DNA from: Pandoraea sp. PE-S2T-3
GTDB taxonomy: Bacteria > Pseudomonadota > Gammaproteobacteria > Burkholderiales > Burkholderiaceae
Assembly (NCBI RefSeq): GCF_002179965.1
Contig: NZ_NGUQ01000037.1
Location: forward strand, 434,001-498,000
Direction: 5' to 3'
Length of the DNA stretch: 64,000 nucleotides
The position numbers and the translations under genes are program-made. Shown piece after piece: positions 45,121 to 53,460 of the stretch (within the stretch, counting starts at the first letter, position 1; each line of letters opens with the position of its first letter). The notes below the pieces were generated by a model. That model searched no databases. It was given only the letters and a program-made list of their open reading frames with translations, and had not been told where the DNA came from.

Positions 45121-45279
45121 AACCCTGTCGCCATCACGGGCCGCCGTCCGATTCCCGGTGGCGCCCTGCCTCAAAGGCAAGACAGGGTTTCGCTTCCGGC
45201 AGGCCGCCACCAGTCACACAGGGTGCCACCGCCTGACGATGAAATCGCTCTCGTGCCGATTATTCGCTCAGGAAGAATA
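45121..45279 (+). ncRNA. Candidate structured 5' leader of the amidohydrolase
   Basis: AACCCTGTC (45121-45129) pairs perfectly with GACAGGGTT (45181-45189). Two smaller hairpins fit inside, GCCGCC/GGTGGC and TGCCT/AGGCA (around CAA), which would make a three-way junction. A second hairpin (CAGGC...GCCTG) follows before the start codon. I could not match it to a known riboswitch class, so this is a structural suggestion only. Confidence 0.35.
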
Positions 45280-46707
45280 ATGTCAGCCAATTCGTACCCT
45301 TCGACGTCGTGGGATGTCTTGCGTCACATCGTGGCACCGCTTGCGCCGGTCGCTGCCGGTAAGCGCCTTCTGATCAAGGGAGCCGCCATCGTCAGCATGG
45401 ATGCCGCCGTGGGCGATCTGGCGCGCGGCGATGTGTTGATCGAAGGCGAGCGCATCGCCGCCATCGGCGCCGAGTTGAGCGGGGAGGCGGTCGAGGGCGC
45501 TGAGGTCATCGACGCGTCGAACATGATCGCGATGCCGGGTTTCGTCGACTCGCACCGCCATGCGTGGGAAGGCCAGTTGCGTCGTCTCGATCCGAACTCA
45601 CCGACGCTGCTCGACTATCTGCGCTCGACCCATTTCTCCGTGGCGACGCATTACCGCCCGGAAGACATGTACGTCGGCAATCTCCTGACGGCGCTCGGCG
45701 CACTCGACGCAGGCATCACGACGCTGGTCGACAACTCGCACAACGCGCGCAGCCCGGCGCATTCCGATGCGTCCATCGACGCGCTTCAGGATGCGGGCAT
45801 TCGCGCCGTCTATGCCCCGGGCAAGCCGTTAGCCGGGGCATGGGCGCAACACTGGCCGCAGGACCTTGCACGACTCAAGCAGGAGCGCTTCGAAGACGAC
45901 AACGCGCTGGTCACCATGGCGATGATGTCGCAATGGGATCGCGACACATGGGCCGAAGCGCGCCGTCTGGGCTTGCGCATCGTCACCGAGTTTCTGGGGG
46001 CGGACATGGGCAAGTTGCTGCCGGAATTGCGTGACGAAGGTCTGCTCGGGCCGGACAACATCTTCAACCACTGCACCGGGCTGACCGACGAAGAATGGGA
46101 AATCTTGCGCGAGACCGGTGTGAACGTGAACGTCTGCCCGCGCTCCGACGCACAGTACGGTCTTGAAGAAGGGCTGACGGTCTATCAGCGCGCCATCGAT
46201 CACGGCATCGCGCCCGCCATCAGCATCGACGTCGAGGCGTCGTACGGTGGCGACATGTTCGGTGAAATGCGTGCCGCCTATGTCATGCAGCGCGGCTTGG
46301 CGCAGCACCGTCGATATCAAGGCGATGCCTCGGCGCCGGCCCCCGTGTCGGTGCGCAGCATTCTGGAGACCGCCACCATCAACGGCGCCCGCGTCGCCGG
46401 ACTGTCGCACGCGACCGGCTCGCTCGCGCCGGGCAAGCAGGCGGACCTTGTCCTGATTCGCGCCGACGACATCAATCTCTATCCGTCGAACAACGCCATC
46501 GGGACCATCGTTCACGCGGCGGAGCGCAGTAACGTCGACACGGTCATCGTCGGTGGCCGGACTCGCAAGTCGGGCGGCAAGCTGCTGGGACTCGACATGC
46601 AGGCACTCAGGCACGCGACGGAAGCGTCGCGCACGCACTTGTTCGCACGCGTCGGTTACGCGCCGGACATCTTTGCCGATACGCCGCCGCAACTGGTGCA
46701 GGCATGA
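45280..46707 (+). CDS. Amidohydrolase, ATZ/TRZ-chlorohydrolase-like
   Basis: A 475-aa metal-dependent hydrolase. The HxH motif is SHRHAWEG (residues 91-98); further ligands are the His of NHCTGL and the Asp of SIDVEASYGGD. The C-terminal LAPGKQADLVLIRADD is the usual amidohydrolase closing strand. It belongs to the deaminase/chlorohydrolase branch acting on N-heterocycles, but the exact substrate is unknown. The ATG at 45280 is preferred because AGGAAG lies five bases upstream and the frame before it overlaps the structured leader. The next gene encodes a small transporter. Confidence 0.83.
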   Translation: MSANSYPSTSWDVLRHIVAPLAPVAAGKRLLIKGAAIVSMDAAVGDLARGDVLIEGERIAAIGAELSGEAVEGAEVIDASNMIAMPGFVDSHRHAWEGQLRRLDPNSPTLLDYLRSTHFSVATHYRPEDMYVGNLLTALGALDAGITTLVDNSHNARSPAHSDASIDALQDAGIRAVYAPGKPLAGAWAQHWPQDLARLKQERFEDDNALVTMAMMSQWDRDTWAEARRLGLRIVTEFLGADMGKLLPELRDEGLLGPDNIFNHCTGLTDEEWEILRETGVNVNVCPRSDAQYGLEEGLTVYQRAIDHGIAPAISIDVEASYGGDMFGEMRAAYVMQRGLAQHRRYQGDASAPAPVSVRSILETATINGARVAGLSHATGSLAPGKQADLVLIRADDINLYPSNNAIGTIVHAAERSNVDTVIVGGRTRKSGGKLLGLDMQALRHATEASRTHLFARVGYAPDIFADTPPQLVQA

Positions 46708-46732
46708 GCGTCAGGCAAACGAGTCAGCGACT

Positions 46733-47209
46733 ATGAACCTCATTCTGTTTCTTCTGGCGTTTGCTGCGGGCTCTGCCATTTCCGTGCAGGCAGCCGTCAA
46801 CAGCCAGCTTGCCGGCGGGCTTGGCGGCAACGTGGTAGCAGCGGGGCTCGTCTCGTTTGCCATCGGCACGGTGGCGCTGGCCGCGATTGCGATTGGCAAA
46901 GGCGGCCTTGCCGCTGCCATTGCGAGCGTGCCGTCGCAACCCGTGTGGCGTTTCGCGGGCGGGCTGTTAGGCGCGGGGGCGATCTTCTGCACCGTGCTGC
47001 TCGCGCCGCGCATCGGGCTGGCGAACATGCTGGCGCTCGTCATCGCCGGGCAGTTGTTGTCGTCGCTCGCCATCGACCACTTCGGACTCATCGGCGTGGT
47101 AACGCGTCAGGTGTCGGCGATCAAGCTCGCGGGCGCAGCGTTGATGCTCGTCGGCGTATCGCTCACGCTCTTCGGCAACGCCTTAGTGCAGGCGCTGAGC
47201 AAGTCATGA
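46733..47209 (+). CDS. DMT-superfamily transporter, YdcZ (DUF606) type
   Basis: A 158-aa membrane protein with five hydrophobic segments. The start MNLILFLLAFAAGSAISVQA and following VNSQLAGGLGGNVVAAGLVS, with LAPRIGLANMLALVIAGQLL later, are typical of YdcZ/DUF606 proteins, usually drug/metabolite transporters that may work in pairs. It begins 25 bp after the amidohydrolase stop and probably moves that enzyme's substrate or product. Confidence 0.86.
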   Translation: MNLILFLLAFAAGSAISVQAAVNSQLAGGLGGNVVAAGLVSFAIGTVALAAIAIGKGGLAAAIASVPSQPVWRFAGGLLGAGAIFCTVLLAPRIGLANMLALVIAGQLLSSLAIDHFGLIGVVTRQVSAIKLAGAALMLVGVSLTLFGNALVQALSKS

Positions 47210-47297
47210 AGCTCCCGCAGAAGTGCGCGTCGGACCCCCGTGTCTTTGCCGAGGCGAAAACACAAGCGAGCTCAATCGCGAACGCGTGCGAATCACC

Positions 47298-47819
47298 TTA
47301 CGATGGGTTGGGCCTACTCCAACATATCCGATCAAATCCATTCCCCTGGCGGCGCTCATTCGCAATTTGGACGCCCAATAACCTCCGGTACATCGCATAA
47401 ACTCGCTCGTGCTGGACGCGTCCGACCAAGACAATTTCTGCCCCGTACACATGACTGAGTCTAGTAACGGTCCATCGCAGAATGGAGGAACCCGCGCCTC
47501 GATGATCGGGATGAACAGCGAACGGTCCAAGCCAGAATAGATGGCTGCCTACTGGCACCGCGCTGAGAAAGTGTCTCTCCGCCGGCAGAGGGTAGGGGAT
47601 CTGTTGAATCCCCAGAAATGCCGCAATTTCGCCATCGACCTCCATCGAAGAACAAAGTCCTGATAAGACCATTTTCTCTATGCTTGATTTGGTCAATATT
47701 TCAGGAAGAAATCCGACCCCGCATCGGCGATCGATCGAGTCAATCGGCATTATATAGCGTTCGCATATCGAAAAAACAGCATCGCAGTCTTCTTCGACTG
47801 CTAGGCGGATATGCCTCAC
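47298..47819 (-). CDS. GNAT-type acetyltransferase
   Basis: A 173-aa GCN5-related N-acetyltransferase. The N-terminus is MRHIRLAVEEDCDAVFSICE, and the acetyl-CoA region is FAVHPDHRGAGSSILRWTVT, which carries the R-x-x-G-x-G/A motif. Translation starts at GTG 47819, overlapping the stop of the upstream 169-aa gene (GTGA), so the two are coupled. Base composition is well below the genome average. In this island it could acetylate the small peptide or provide self-protection; both are inference. Confidence 0.75.
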   Translation of the reverse strand: MRHIRLAVEEDCDAVFSICERYIMPIDSIDRRCGVGFLPEILTKSSIEKMVLSGLCSSMEVDGEIAAFLGIQQIPYPLPAERHFLSAVPVGSHLFWLGPFAVHPDHRGAGSSILRWTVTRLSHVYGAEIVLVGRVQHERVYAMYRRLLGVQIANERRQGNGFDRICWSRPNPS

Positions 47820-48325
47820 GGGGCCCCCGATTTCCGGACGACTTCCCCACTGGCTACACGATTGACGTCATCAATTGACAGGTCGAACGTATCCATCAGA
47901 AATGCCACCCCGATCCAGTGCTTAGCCGACGCGGCCGTCTGCTCGCCAAAGTGGAGATAGTAGTATTTGAGCCACCACACTTGCTCATCCGCCGCGGCGT
48001 CCGCTCCATAGCTCATTACGTGCTCCGGGTACCCGCCTGACAATGAACTGTGATGGATAAAGGATTTCCCCGGGAGGCGTTCACATAGAAGCGCGTAGTC
48101 CTGAGTTTGAAGAATACATTCGTGCCATACTTCGTCAATCAATCTACTCACGACAGCATATGTATTTTTATATTGTTTTATTCGAATTGATGTGAGAAAT
48201 AGAAATTTCAAGCATTCATCAATGCGAATATTCTGCTCAATATCAGGTAGATGCGCTAGCTTGGTGTGAAGATGATTCGTAAGAGATGTTGGGGCAAACT
48301 CTCGAACATTTTGATTGGGCGCCAT
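47816..48325 (-). CDS. Unknown 169-aa protein with a WHE...HH motif
   Basis: I do not recognise a characterised function. The central stretch RLIDEVWHECILQTQDYALL followed by FIHHSSLSGGYPEH resembles the conserved block of glycine-rich-domain-like proteins (DEVWHxxIlxTxDY...H). The four His and nearby acids could bind a metal. It is otherwise helical with many Tyr and Trp (EQVWWLKYYYLHFGEQ), without signal peptide. It lies after a 43-aa peptide gene and terminator and is translationally coupled to the GNAT gene. DNA here is AT-rich, suggesting transfer. Confidence 0.65.
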   Translation of the reverse strand: MAPNQNVREFAPTSLTNHLHTKLAHLPDIEQNIRIDECLKFLFLTSIRIKQYKNTYAVVSRLIDEVWHECILQTQDYALLCERLPGKSFIHHSSLSGGYPEHVMSYGADAAADEQVWWLKYYYLHFGEQTAASAKHWIGVAFLMDTFDLSIDDVNRVASGEVVRKSGAP

Positions 48326-48340
48326 AGATTAATTTTTTGA

Positions 48341-48376
48341 TAAAAAATAAAGGCTGCCATTTTTGGCAGCCTTTAT
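48341..48376 (-). terminator. Perfect terminator/attenuator after the small peptide gene
   Basis: ATAAAGGCTGCCA (48347-48359) and TGGCAGCCTTTAT (48364-48376) form a perfect 13-bp stem with a TTTT loop. On the minus strand it is followed by TTTTTT (complement of 48341-48346). It sits between the peptide gene and the two downstream genes, so it would give much peptide mRNA and limited read-through. Confidence 0.9.
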
Positions 48377-48384
48377 TGTCTATA

Positions 48385-48516
48385 TTATTTGGAGGTGTAA
48401 GGCATGCACAAGACGGACCCACACTCGGACATGCTGCGGTATTCGAAGATCTTTTGGAGAACTTCTTTTTTGGCTAGGGCCGAACGTAGAGTGTCAAGGG
48501 AAATAATTCCATTCAT
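48385..48516 (-). CDS. 43-aa Cys-containing peptide, candidate RiPP precursor
   Basis: A short ORF with an excellent ribosome site (GAGGTGA, five to six bases before the ATG). The N-terminal part (SLDTLRSALAKKEVLQKIFE) is helical and charged like a leader. The C-terminal part is SECGSVLCMPYTSK, with two Cys and several Ser/Thr/Tyr. There is no hydrophobic signal peptide. The layout of precursor, terminator and then small enzyme-like genes is typical of ribosomally made modified peptides. No known RiPP class is recognised, and it could instead be a toxin or regulatory peptide. Confidence 0.62.
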   Translation of the reverse strand: MNGIISLDTLRSALAKKEVLQKIFEYRSMSECGSVLCMPYTSK

Positions 48517-48784
48517 AAATCACCTCATAGAATAAAAACCATGATCCACCATCAATATCGACAGTGGCGACCGCCAAATCGCACCAGAAGCTTATTGCCT
48601 TAGATAGATCCGGCGAACTCAGGCTACTGGAGTCCGGTTGACTGAGTCAATGCGGTATCGGGGTTTCGATCTATCTTGTGAAATTTGCCTTTGTAATTTC
48701 AATGATTTGGCTGGAAACGTGGTGGAAACTATATGGGAAAAGTAGTGTTATAAAGAGGTCGGAATTTGGCGGAGGGAATTAACG
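48517..48784. other. AT-rich intergenic region upstream of the small peptide
   Basis: About 270 bp of low-GC sequence with no gene that I can support. It should contain the promoter of the peptide gene, which reads leftwards, and forms the junction with the transposase remnant on its right. Confidence 0.4.
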
Positions 48785-49112
48785 TTTCGCTAAAAGAGGT
48801 GCCGGCGAGACGGTCGCCAATCTGTGCGGAAAACGCGACATTTCGGACGCAACGTTTTATAACTGGCGTAACACTCACTTCGGCCTGGCGGTCGCGCAGG
48901 CCCGGCGATTGCACCCATGGGAAGAAGCGAGCAGGGGACTCAAACGGTTGGTCGCCGACAAGGCGCCCGACATCCGGGGCGTGATGGCTGTTCGCGGAAG
49001 AGCCGCTCCAGCAAGGCGGTAGTCCGGACTTGTTGCGGGCGGCGACGGCCCGGAATTCATCAGTAACGCACTTACGCATCGGCGCACTGACACCGGGCTA
49101 GGTTGCGATTCA
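48785..49112 (+). pseudogene. Degenerate IS3-family transposase remnant (OrfA and OrfB pieces)
   Basis: Translating pieces of the plus strand gives LKEVPA, then in another frame ETVANLCGKRDISDATFYNW and RLHPWEEASRGLKRLVADKA, matching the helix-turn-helix and following helix of IS3-type (IS407-like) OrfA. Further on, DGPEFISNALTHRR matches the DDE domain of OrfB. The frames are broken, most of OrfB is missing and no terminal repeats are seen, so it is dead. It marks the edge of the low-GC peptide island. Confidence 0.75.
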
Positions 49113-49251
49113 TCCGGCCAGTCGGCACGATGGCATCGACGTCGACTCAAGGAGCCCGAAGAATTTGCTGCCCGCAATCACGCTGCCTTGGCCAGCTATT
49201 TCGACGAAAGCGGTTGCCCCGTTCGGGCAACCGCCGAACGCCAATGCTCGA

Positions 49252-50580
49252 TTACCGCTCCAGCCCGGCGCGATGCTTCTGATACTGGATCGCCGAGACA
49301 ATCGCCACGCGCCGGATCGGCTCGGGCGGCAGCCACGAGGGGCGCTCGAACCCCAGCGCGTCGGCAAGCTCAGGCGATTGGTGTCCGCACGCCATCTCCC
49401 CCAGCAGCTTGCCGAACATGCTGCCCTTGAGCACGCCCGCGCCATTGCAACCCAGCGACGTGAACAACCCCTTGCGCACTTCGCCGAAGTACAGCGCACC
49501 GTTGCGGGTGAGCGCTGTCACGCCGCCCCACACGTGTTCGAACTTGTGTGATGCCATTTGCGGATAGCGGCGACGATAGGAATCGGTCAGCATGGCCGTC
49601 ACATCGGCCATCGGGCGTTCCTTCTCGTAGGAATAGGCACTGCGCACAACGAAGCGGCCGCCGAGCGTCTTGCGCAAGGTCGTGCCCAGACGATTGGCCG
49701 GAATCACGCCCCATTCCTGCGCCGGACCGAGCTTTGCCAGTTCGTCTGCCGCCAGCTCCGGGGTCATCGCGGCATAGGTGTAGATGGTGAAGACACGGTC
49801 GCGCGCCAAGCCCAGCTTTCGCGCAAAGCCGTTGTTAGCCACGATCACCTGTCCCGCGCTCAACTGGGTCGTTGCTGTGGTGACCGTGAACGGCCCGTTG
49901 CCATCGAGCGCCACCACCGGCTCGTTCTCCCACAGACGCACATTCGCGGGCAAGGTGTCGGCCAGCCCGCGCACCAGCGCCGCAGGCTGCACGAACACAT
50001 TGTTCTCGGAGTGATAGCCGTAGCCGTAATAGTCGGTGCCGATCTCGCTTTGCAGTGCGTCGCGAGAGAGTTCGCGAAACGACACGCCCCACTCGCGATA
50101 CTGCGCCAGCGTGTCGCGCAGACGTTGCTCGCCGTCGGGCGTCGCTGCCGCGTGATATTTGCCGACCGGGTTCCAGCCGCAATCAATGCCGTGCGTGGTG
50201 ATCAACTCGTGCAACCACTTCAACCCGATGTCGTAAAGCCGGATCTGCTTGCGCGCCACCTGCACCGGGCTGCCGTGGCCGCCCATGCCGGTGTTGTGCG
50301 GCAGGTTGATGAGAAAGCCCGAGTTGCGCCCGGACGAACCGTTGCCGGCCGTGGTGGCGTCGATTACCAGCACGCTGGCCTCGGGCCGCAGTTCGGCCAC
50401 GCGCCGGGCAGCCGCCAGACCGGTGAACCCGGCGCCGATGACGATGACGTCAAAACTGCGCCCGACGGGCGGTTGCGTGCGCGGGACACGGGCGGGAAGC
50501 AGAGCATTCCAGCCGGCACCCGCCTGATAGGCGGGAAAGCTGCTGCGAGCGGATCGGGAGGCGTTGACTTGATTAGACAT
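49252..50580 (-). CDS. FAD-dependent amine/amino-acid oxidoreductase (DAO family)
   Basis: A 442-aa flavoprotein of the DadA/PuuB type. The FAD-binding GxGxxG is VIVIGAGFTGLAAARRVAEL (about residues 46-65), followed by SGRNSGFL, common in gamma-glutamylputrescine oxidase-like enzymes. The C-terminal GCNGAGVLKGSMFGKLLGE closes the FAD site. It oxidises an amine or amino acid. ATG 50580 is used; ATG 50604 is possible. It is downstream of an ABC importer in the same direction, so the importer may bring in the substrate. Confidence 0.85.
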   Translation of the reverse strand: MSNQVNASRSARSSFPAYQAGAGWNALLPARVPRTQPPVGRSFDVIVIGAGFTGLAAARRVAELRPEASVLVIDATTAGNGSSGRNSGFLINLPHNTGMGGHGSPVQVARKQIRLYDIGLKWLHELITTHGIDCGWNPVGKYHAAATPDGEQRLRDTLAQYREWGVSFRELSRDALQSEIGTDYYGYGYHSENNVFVQPAALVRGLADTLPANVRLWENEPVVALDGNGPFTVTTATTQLSAGQVIVANNGFARKLGLARDRVFTIYTYAAMTPELAADELAKLGPAQEWGVIPANRLGTTLRKTLGGRFVVRSAYSYEKERPMADVTAMLTDSYRRRYPQMASHKFEHVWGGVTALTRNGALYFGEVRKGLFTSLGCNGAGVLKGSMFGKLLGEMACGHQSPELADALGFERPSWLPPEPIRRVAIVSAIQYQKHRAGLER

Positions 50581-50667
50581 GACTATACGTATGCGGGCAT
50601 GCATGGGGATTCTCGCGGCAGGCCAGACTGGCAGGATTGGCCGGATAGGCCTGTGAGGGTAGGCCGC

Positions 50668-51510
50668 CTAGGCGGCGCGACTCTCCAGACTGCGCATGAC
50701 CTCCGTTTGCACGGTGTTCCAGATTTGTGATTTGAGTTCGTTGTAACGGGGCGAAAGCTGCACCTGCGCGTTGCGCGGCATCGGCAGGTCATTGGTCAGA
50801 TCGCAAGCCACACGCCCGGGGCGCGCGCTCATGATCACCATGCGCGTCGAGAGCATCAGCGCTTCGTCGATCGAGTGCGTGATGAACACGATGGTCTTGC
50901 CGCTCTTCTGATAGATCTGCAACAGCTCTTCCTGCAACACCTGACGCGTCATCGCGTCGAGCGCGGCAAACGGCTCGTCGAGCAGAATCACGTCGGGGTC
51001 GTTGGCGAGCACGCGGGCAATCGACACACGCTGGCGCATGCCGCCAGACAGCGCCTTGGGGTAACGATCTTCAAAGCCGGTGAGGCCGACCATTTCGATA
51101 TAGCGACGCGCGGTGGCATAGCGCGTGGCCTTGTCGATGCCCTTCATCTTCAGGCCGAACGCCACGTTGTCCAGCACGCTGAGCCACGGGAACAGGGCGT
51201 ATTGCTGAAAGACCATGCCGCAGTGCGGATCGATGCCCTTGACCTCACGCCCGGCGACGACGATGCGCCCGGTGGTCGGTTCGTCGAAACCGGTGATCAG
51301 GTTGAGCAGTGTCGACTTGCCGCAACCCGAGGCACCGAGCAGCACCACGAACTCGCCGCGTGCAATGTTCATGTCCACCCGCTCCAGCGCCTGAAAGTCG
51401 CCATAGCGCTTGGAGATCCCTTCGATGGCGATCATCGTCTGCCCTTGATCGATGGCGGGCGAGGATGGGGACGGGGACGGAGAAACCTTCGAATCGATGC
51501 GATCGTTCAT
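50668..51510 (-). CDS. NitT/TauT-type ABC transporter ATP-binding protein
   Basis: A 280-aa ATPase. Walker A is GASGCGKST, the Q-loop lies in GMVFQQYALFPWLSV, signature LSGGMRQRVSI, Walker B VILLDEPFAALDA, switch His in ITHSIDEALML. The ATG at 51510 overlaps the permease stop (ATGA), so the long upstream frame is not used. It pairs with the permease at 51507 and the binding protein at 52347. Confidence 0.92.
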   Translation of the reverse strand: MNDRIDSKVSPSPSPSSPAIDQGQTMIAIEGISKRYGDFQALERVDMNIARGEFVVLLGASGCGKSTLLNLITGFDEPTTGRIVVAGREVKGIDPHCGMVFQQYALFPWLSVLDNVAFGLKMKGIDKATRYATARRYIEMVGLTGFEDRYPKALSGGMRQRVSIARVLANDPDVILLDEPFAALDAMTRQVLQEELLQIYQKSGKTIVFITHSIDEALMLSTRMVIMSARPGRVACDLTNDLPMPRNAQVQLSPRYNELKSQIWNTVQTEVMRSLESRAA

Positions 51511-52274
51511 GCCTGCCACCTCAACACTTTGCGCTCGATGGCGCGAAACACCACGTCCGTCACCAACACGGTGACACTGATCATCACCATGCCGAGCACG
51601 ACGACTTCCGTCTGGAAGAACTCCTTGCCGTTCATGATGAGAAAGCCCAGCCCTTCGCGCGCGGCGACGAGTTCGGCGGAGATCACGCACGTCCACGACA
51701 GGCCGAGAATGATCTTCATGCCCGAGAGAATCTGCGGCAGGCTCGCGGGCAGAATCACTTCACGCATGACTTGCCAGTTACCCGCGCCCAGATTGCGGGC
51801 CGCACGAATCAGCAGCGGGTCGACGTTGCGCGTCGCTTCGATCACGTAGACCAGCGCCGGGGCGAACGTGCCCATGAACACGATGCTGTACTTCTGCGTC
51901 TCCGAGATACCGAACCACAGCAGCGAGAGCGGGATCCAGCTCATCGACGGCAGCGGGCGCAGGAACGACAGGATCGGATCGAACGCGGCGCGTGCGTACG
52001 TCGACGTGCCGAGAATGATGCCCAGCGGAATGGCGACGACGGTGGCGGCGATAAAGCCGGTCATCACGCGACGCGTGGAAGCGAGCACGTTGGCGACGAG
52101 GGTGCCGTCGCTGAGCATGGCCATGATGCGTTCGCCGACAGCGGACGGGGGCGGCAGGAACAGGGGATCGATGGCCCCGGTGCGGCAGGCGAGTTCCCAG
52201 ACCAGCAGGAACACCACGATGGACGCAAACCCCACGCCGAGCAACGTGGCGCGGGACGGTTGACGATGATTCAC
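51507..52274 (-). CDS. NitT/TauT-type ABC transporter permease
   Basis: A 255-aa inner-membrane permease with about six helices. The EAA-type loop ATRNVDPLLIRAARNLGAGN (about residue 150) contacts the ATPase, and FLRPLPSMSWIPLSLLWFGI is typical of TauC/SsuC. It precedes and overlaps the ATPase gene; the binding protein gene lies 70 bp upstream. Confidence 0.9.
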   Translation of the reverse strand: MNHRQPSRATLLGVGFASIVVFLLVWELACRTGAIDPLFLPPPSAVGERIMAMLSDGTLVANVLASTRRVMTGFIAATVVAIPLGIILGTSTYARAAFDPILSFLRPLPSMSWIPLSLLWFGISETQKYSIVFMGTFAPALVYVIEATRNVDPLLIRAARNLGAGNWQVMREVILPASLPQILSGMKIILGLSWTCVISAELVAAREGLGFLIMNGKEFFQTEVVVLGMVMISVTVLVTDVVFRAIERKVLRWQA

Positions 52275-52346
52275 AATCAGACTCCTCGAACTTGCGCCGG
52301 CCTCGTGAGGCTCACGAACACCGGCGCGACGGCACAGCCGCAGGGC

Positions 52347-53351
52347 TTACAGATACGACGTGTTGATCCACTGGCGCACGGCCGGCGCCTTGTCGATCTG
52401 CTTGTACGTCACGAGCATTTCCGCCAGACGCTGAAGCCCGTCGACATAGCTGCCTGGCGACTTGAGCAACTGCGTTTGCTGCGCGAGGGTGTACCACTCC
52501 GCGCCCTTGATCGTTTCGATCTGGTCGAGCGCCGACATGCCGGTCAAGCCGATCAGCGAACGGGCGGCCTCATCCGGTTTGTCGCGCAGCGTCTGGCAGG
52601 CGTCGAAGTAGACCTTGAGGTACTTGCGCACCACATCGCCGTTCTTCTCGGCCCACGCATTGCGCACGATCAGCACGTCCGGACCGGGCGTGACGTTGTA
52701 GCGCTTGTAGAGCGAGAACTGCGTGTCGTCGGCAAGCAGCTTCATTCCCGACATGGCGCGAATGCGGTTGAACTGCGGCGTCCACGCGGCGGCGGCATCG
52801 ATCTGGCCCGACTGGATGGCGCCGGGAATTTCCGGGGCGGGCACGTTCAGCACCGTCACGTCGTTCGACAACCCCGCGTTGCCCAGCAGGTCGAGCACCA
52901 GCAGATGCGCGCTCGACGCGAAGGTCACGCCCAGCTTCTTGCCCTTGAGGTCTTGCAGCGAATTCACGCCCTCACGCACGAACAGACCTTCAACGCGGCC
53001 AAAGCTCTCCGGCACGGCCACGATCGAGAAGTGCTTCGAGCCACGCGCCATCAGCGCCAGTGCCGAGACGATGCCCGTGCAGGCAATGTCGATGCCGCCG
53101 GAGAGCACCGCGCTCATGCGCGCCGACGACGTACCGAACGACTGCCATTGCTGATCGATGCCGGCAGCGGTCAATGCGCCCGACTTCATCGCGAGATAGG
53201 CAGGGTAGTGACCAAGCCATGCCGAGCCGCCGTACTGGACGGTGGCGGCGTCGGCCGCGCGGCCGATACCGGGCACGGTCAGACCGGCGGTGGCGGCAAC
53301 GGCTGACATGGCGGCGCTGGTGTGAAGAAACTTGCGTCGTGACGGGTTCAT
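52347..53351 (-). CDS. NitT/TauT-type ABC transporter substrate-binding protein
   Basis: A 334-aa periplasmic binding protein. The N-terminus MNPSRRKFLHTSAAMSAVAA carries a twin-arginine motif, so Tat export is likely. The domain (VQYGGSAWLGHYPAYLAMKSG, seen in part as GGSAWLGHYPAYLAMKSG) is of the TauA/SsuA fold, for taurine, sulfonates or related compounds. The following FAD oxidase suggests an amine-bearing substrate. First gene of the operon after the LysR regulator. Confidence 0.88.
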   Translation of the reverse strand: MNPSRRKFLHTSAAMSAVAATAGLTVPGIGRAADAATVQYGGSAWLGHYPAYLAMKSGALTAAGIDQQWQSFGTSSARMSAVLSGGIDIACTGIVSALALMARGSKHFSIVAVPESFGRVEGLFVREGVNSLQDLKGKKLGVTFASSAHLLVLDLLGNAGLSNDVTVLNVPAPEIPGAIQSGQIDAAAAWTPQFNRIRAMSGMKLLADDTQFSLYKRYNVTPGPDVLIVRNAWAEKNGDVVRKYLKVYFDACQTLRDKPDEAARSLIGLTGMSALDQIETIKGAEWYTLAQQTQLLKSPGSYVDGLQRLAEMLVTYKQIDKAPAVRQWINTSYL

Positions 53352-53460
53352 GCGTGTCTCCTGTTGGATATGTGTTATTTCGCGGTGAACGATGCGCGCG
53401 GGTGTTGCGGTGATGGCGGTATGGGATTAGCGGGCGATGGGGGAGGAACGTAAGGGGAAA

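Noticed and set aside
45121-45200. Guanidine or purine riboswitch
   Set aside because: I could not see the conserved ACGR loops or purine-type joining sequences; only the general three-way-junction shape is present.
45091-45279. In-frame N-terminal extension of the amidohydrolase
   Set aside because: The extra 63 residues lack family similarity, and the ATG at 45280 has its own ribosome site; the region instead looks like a structured leader.
48729-49079. Minus-strand ORF of 116 codons upstream of the peptide locus
   Set aside because: The other strand carries recognisable transposase fragments; this frame is their antisense.
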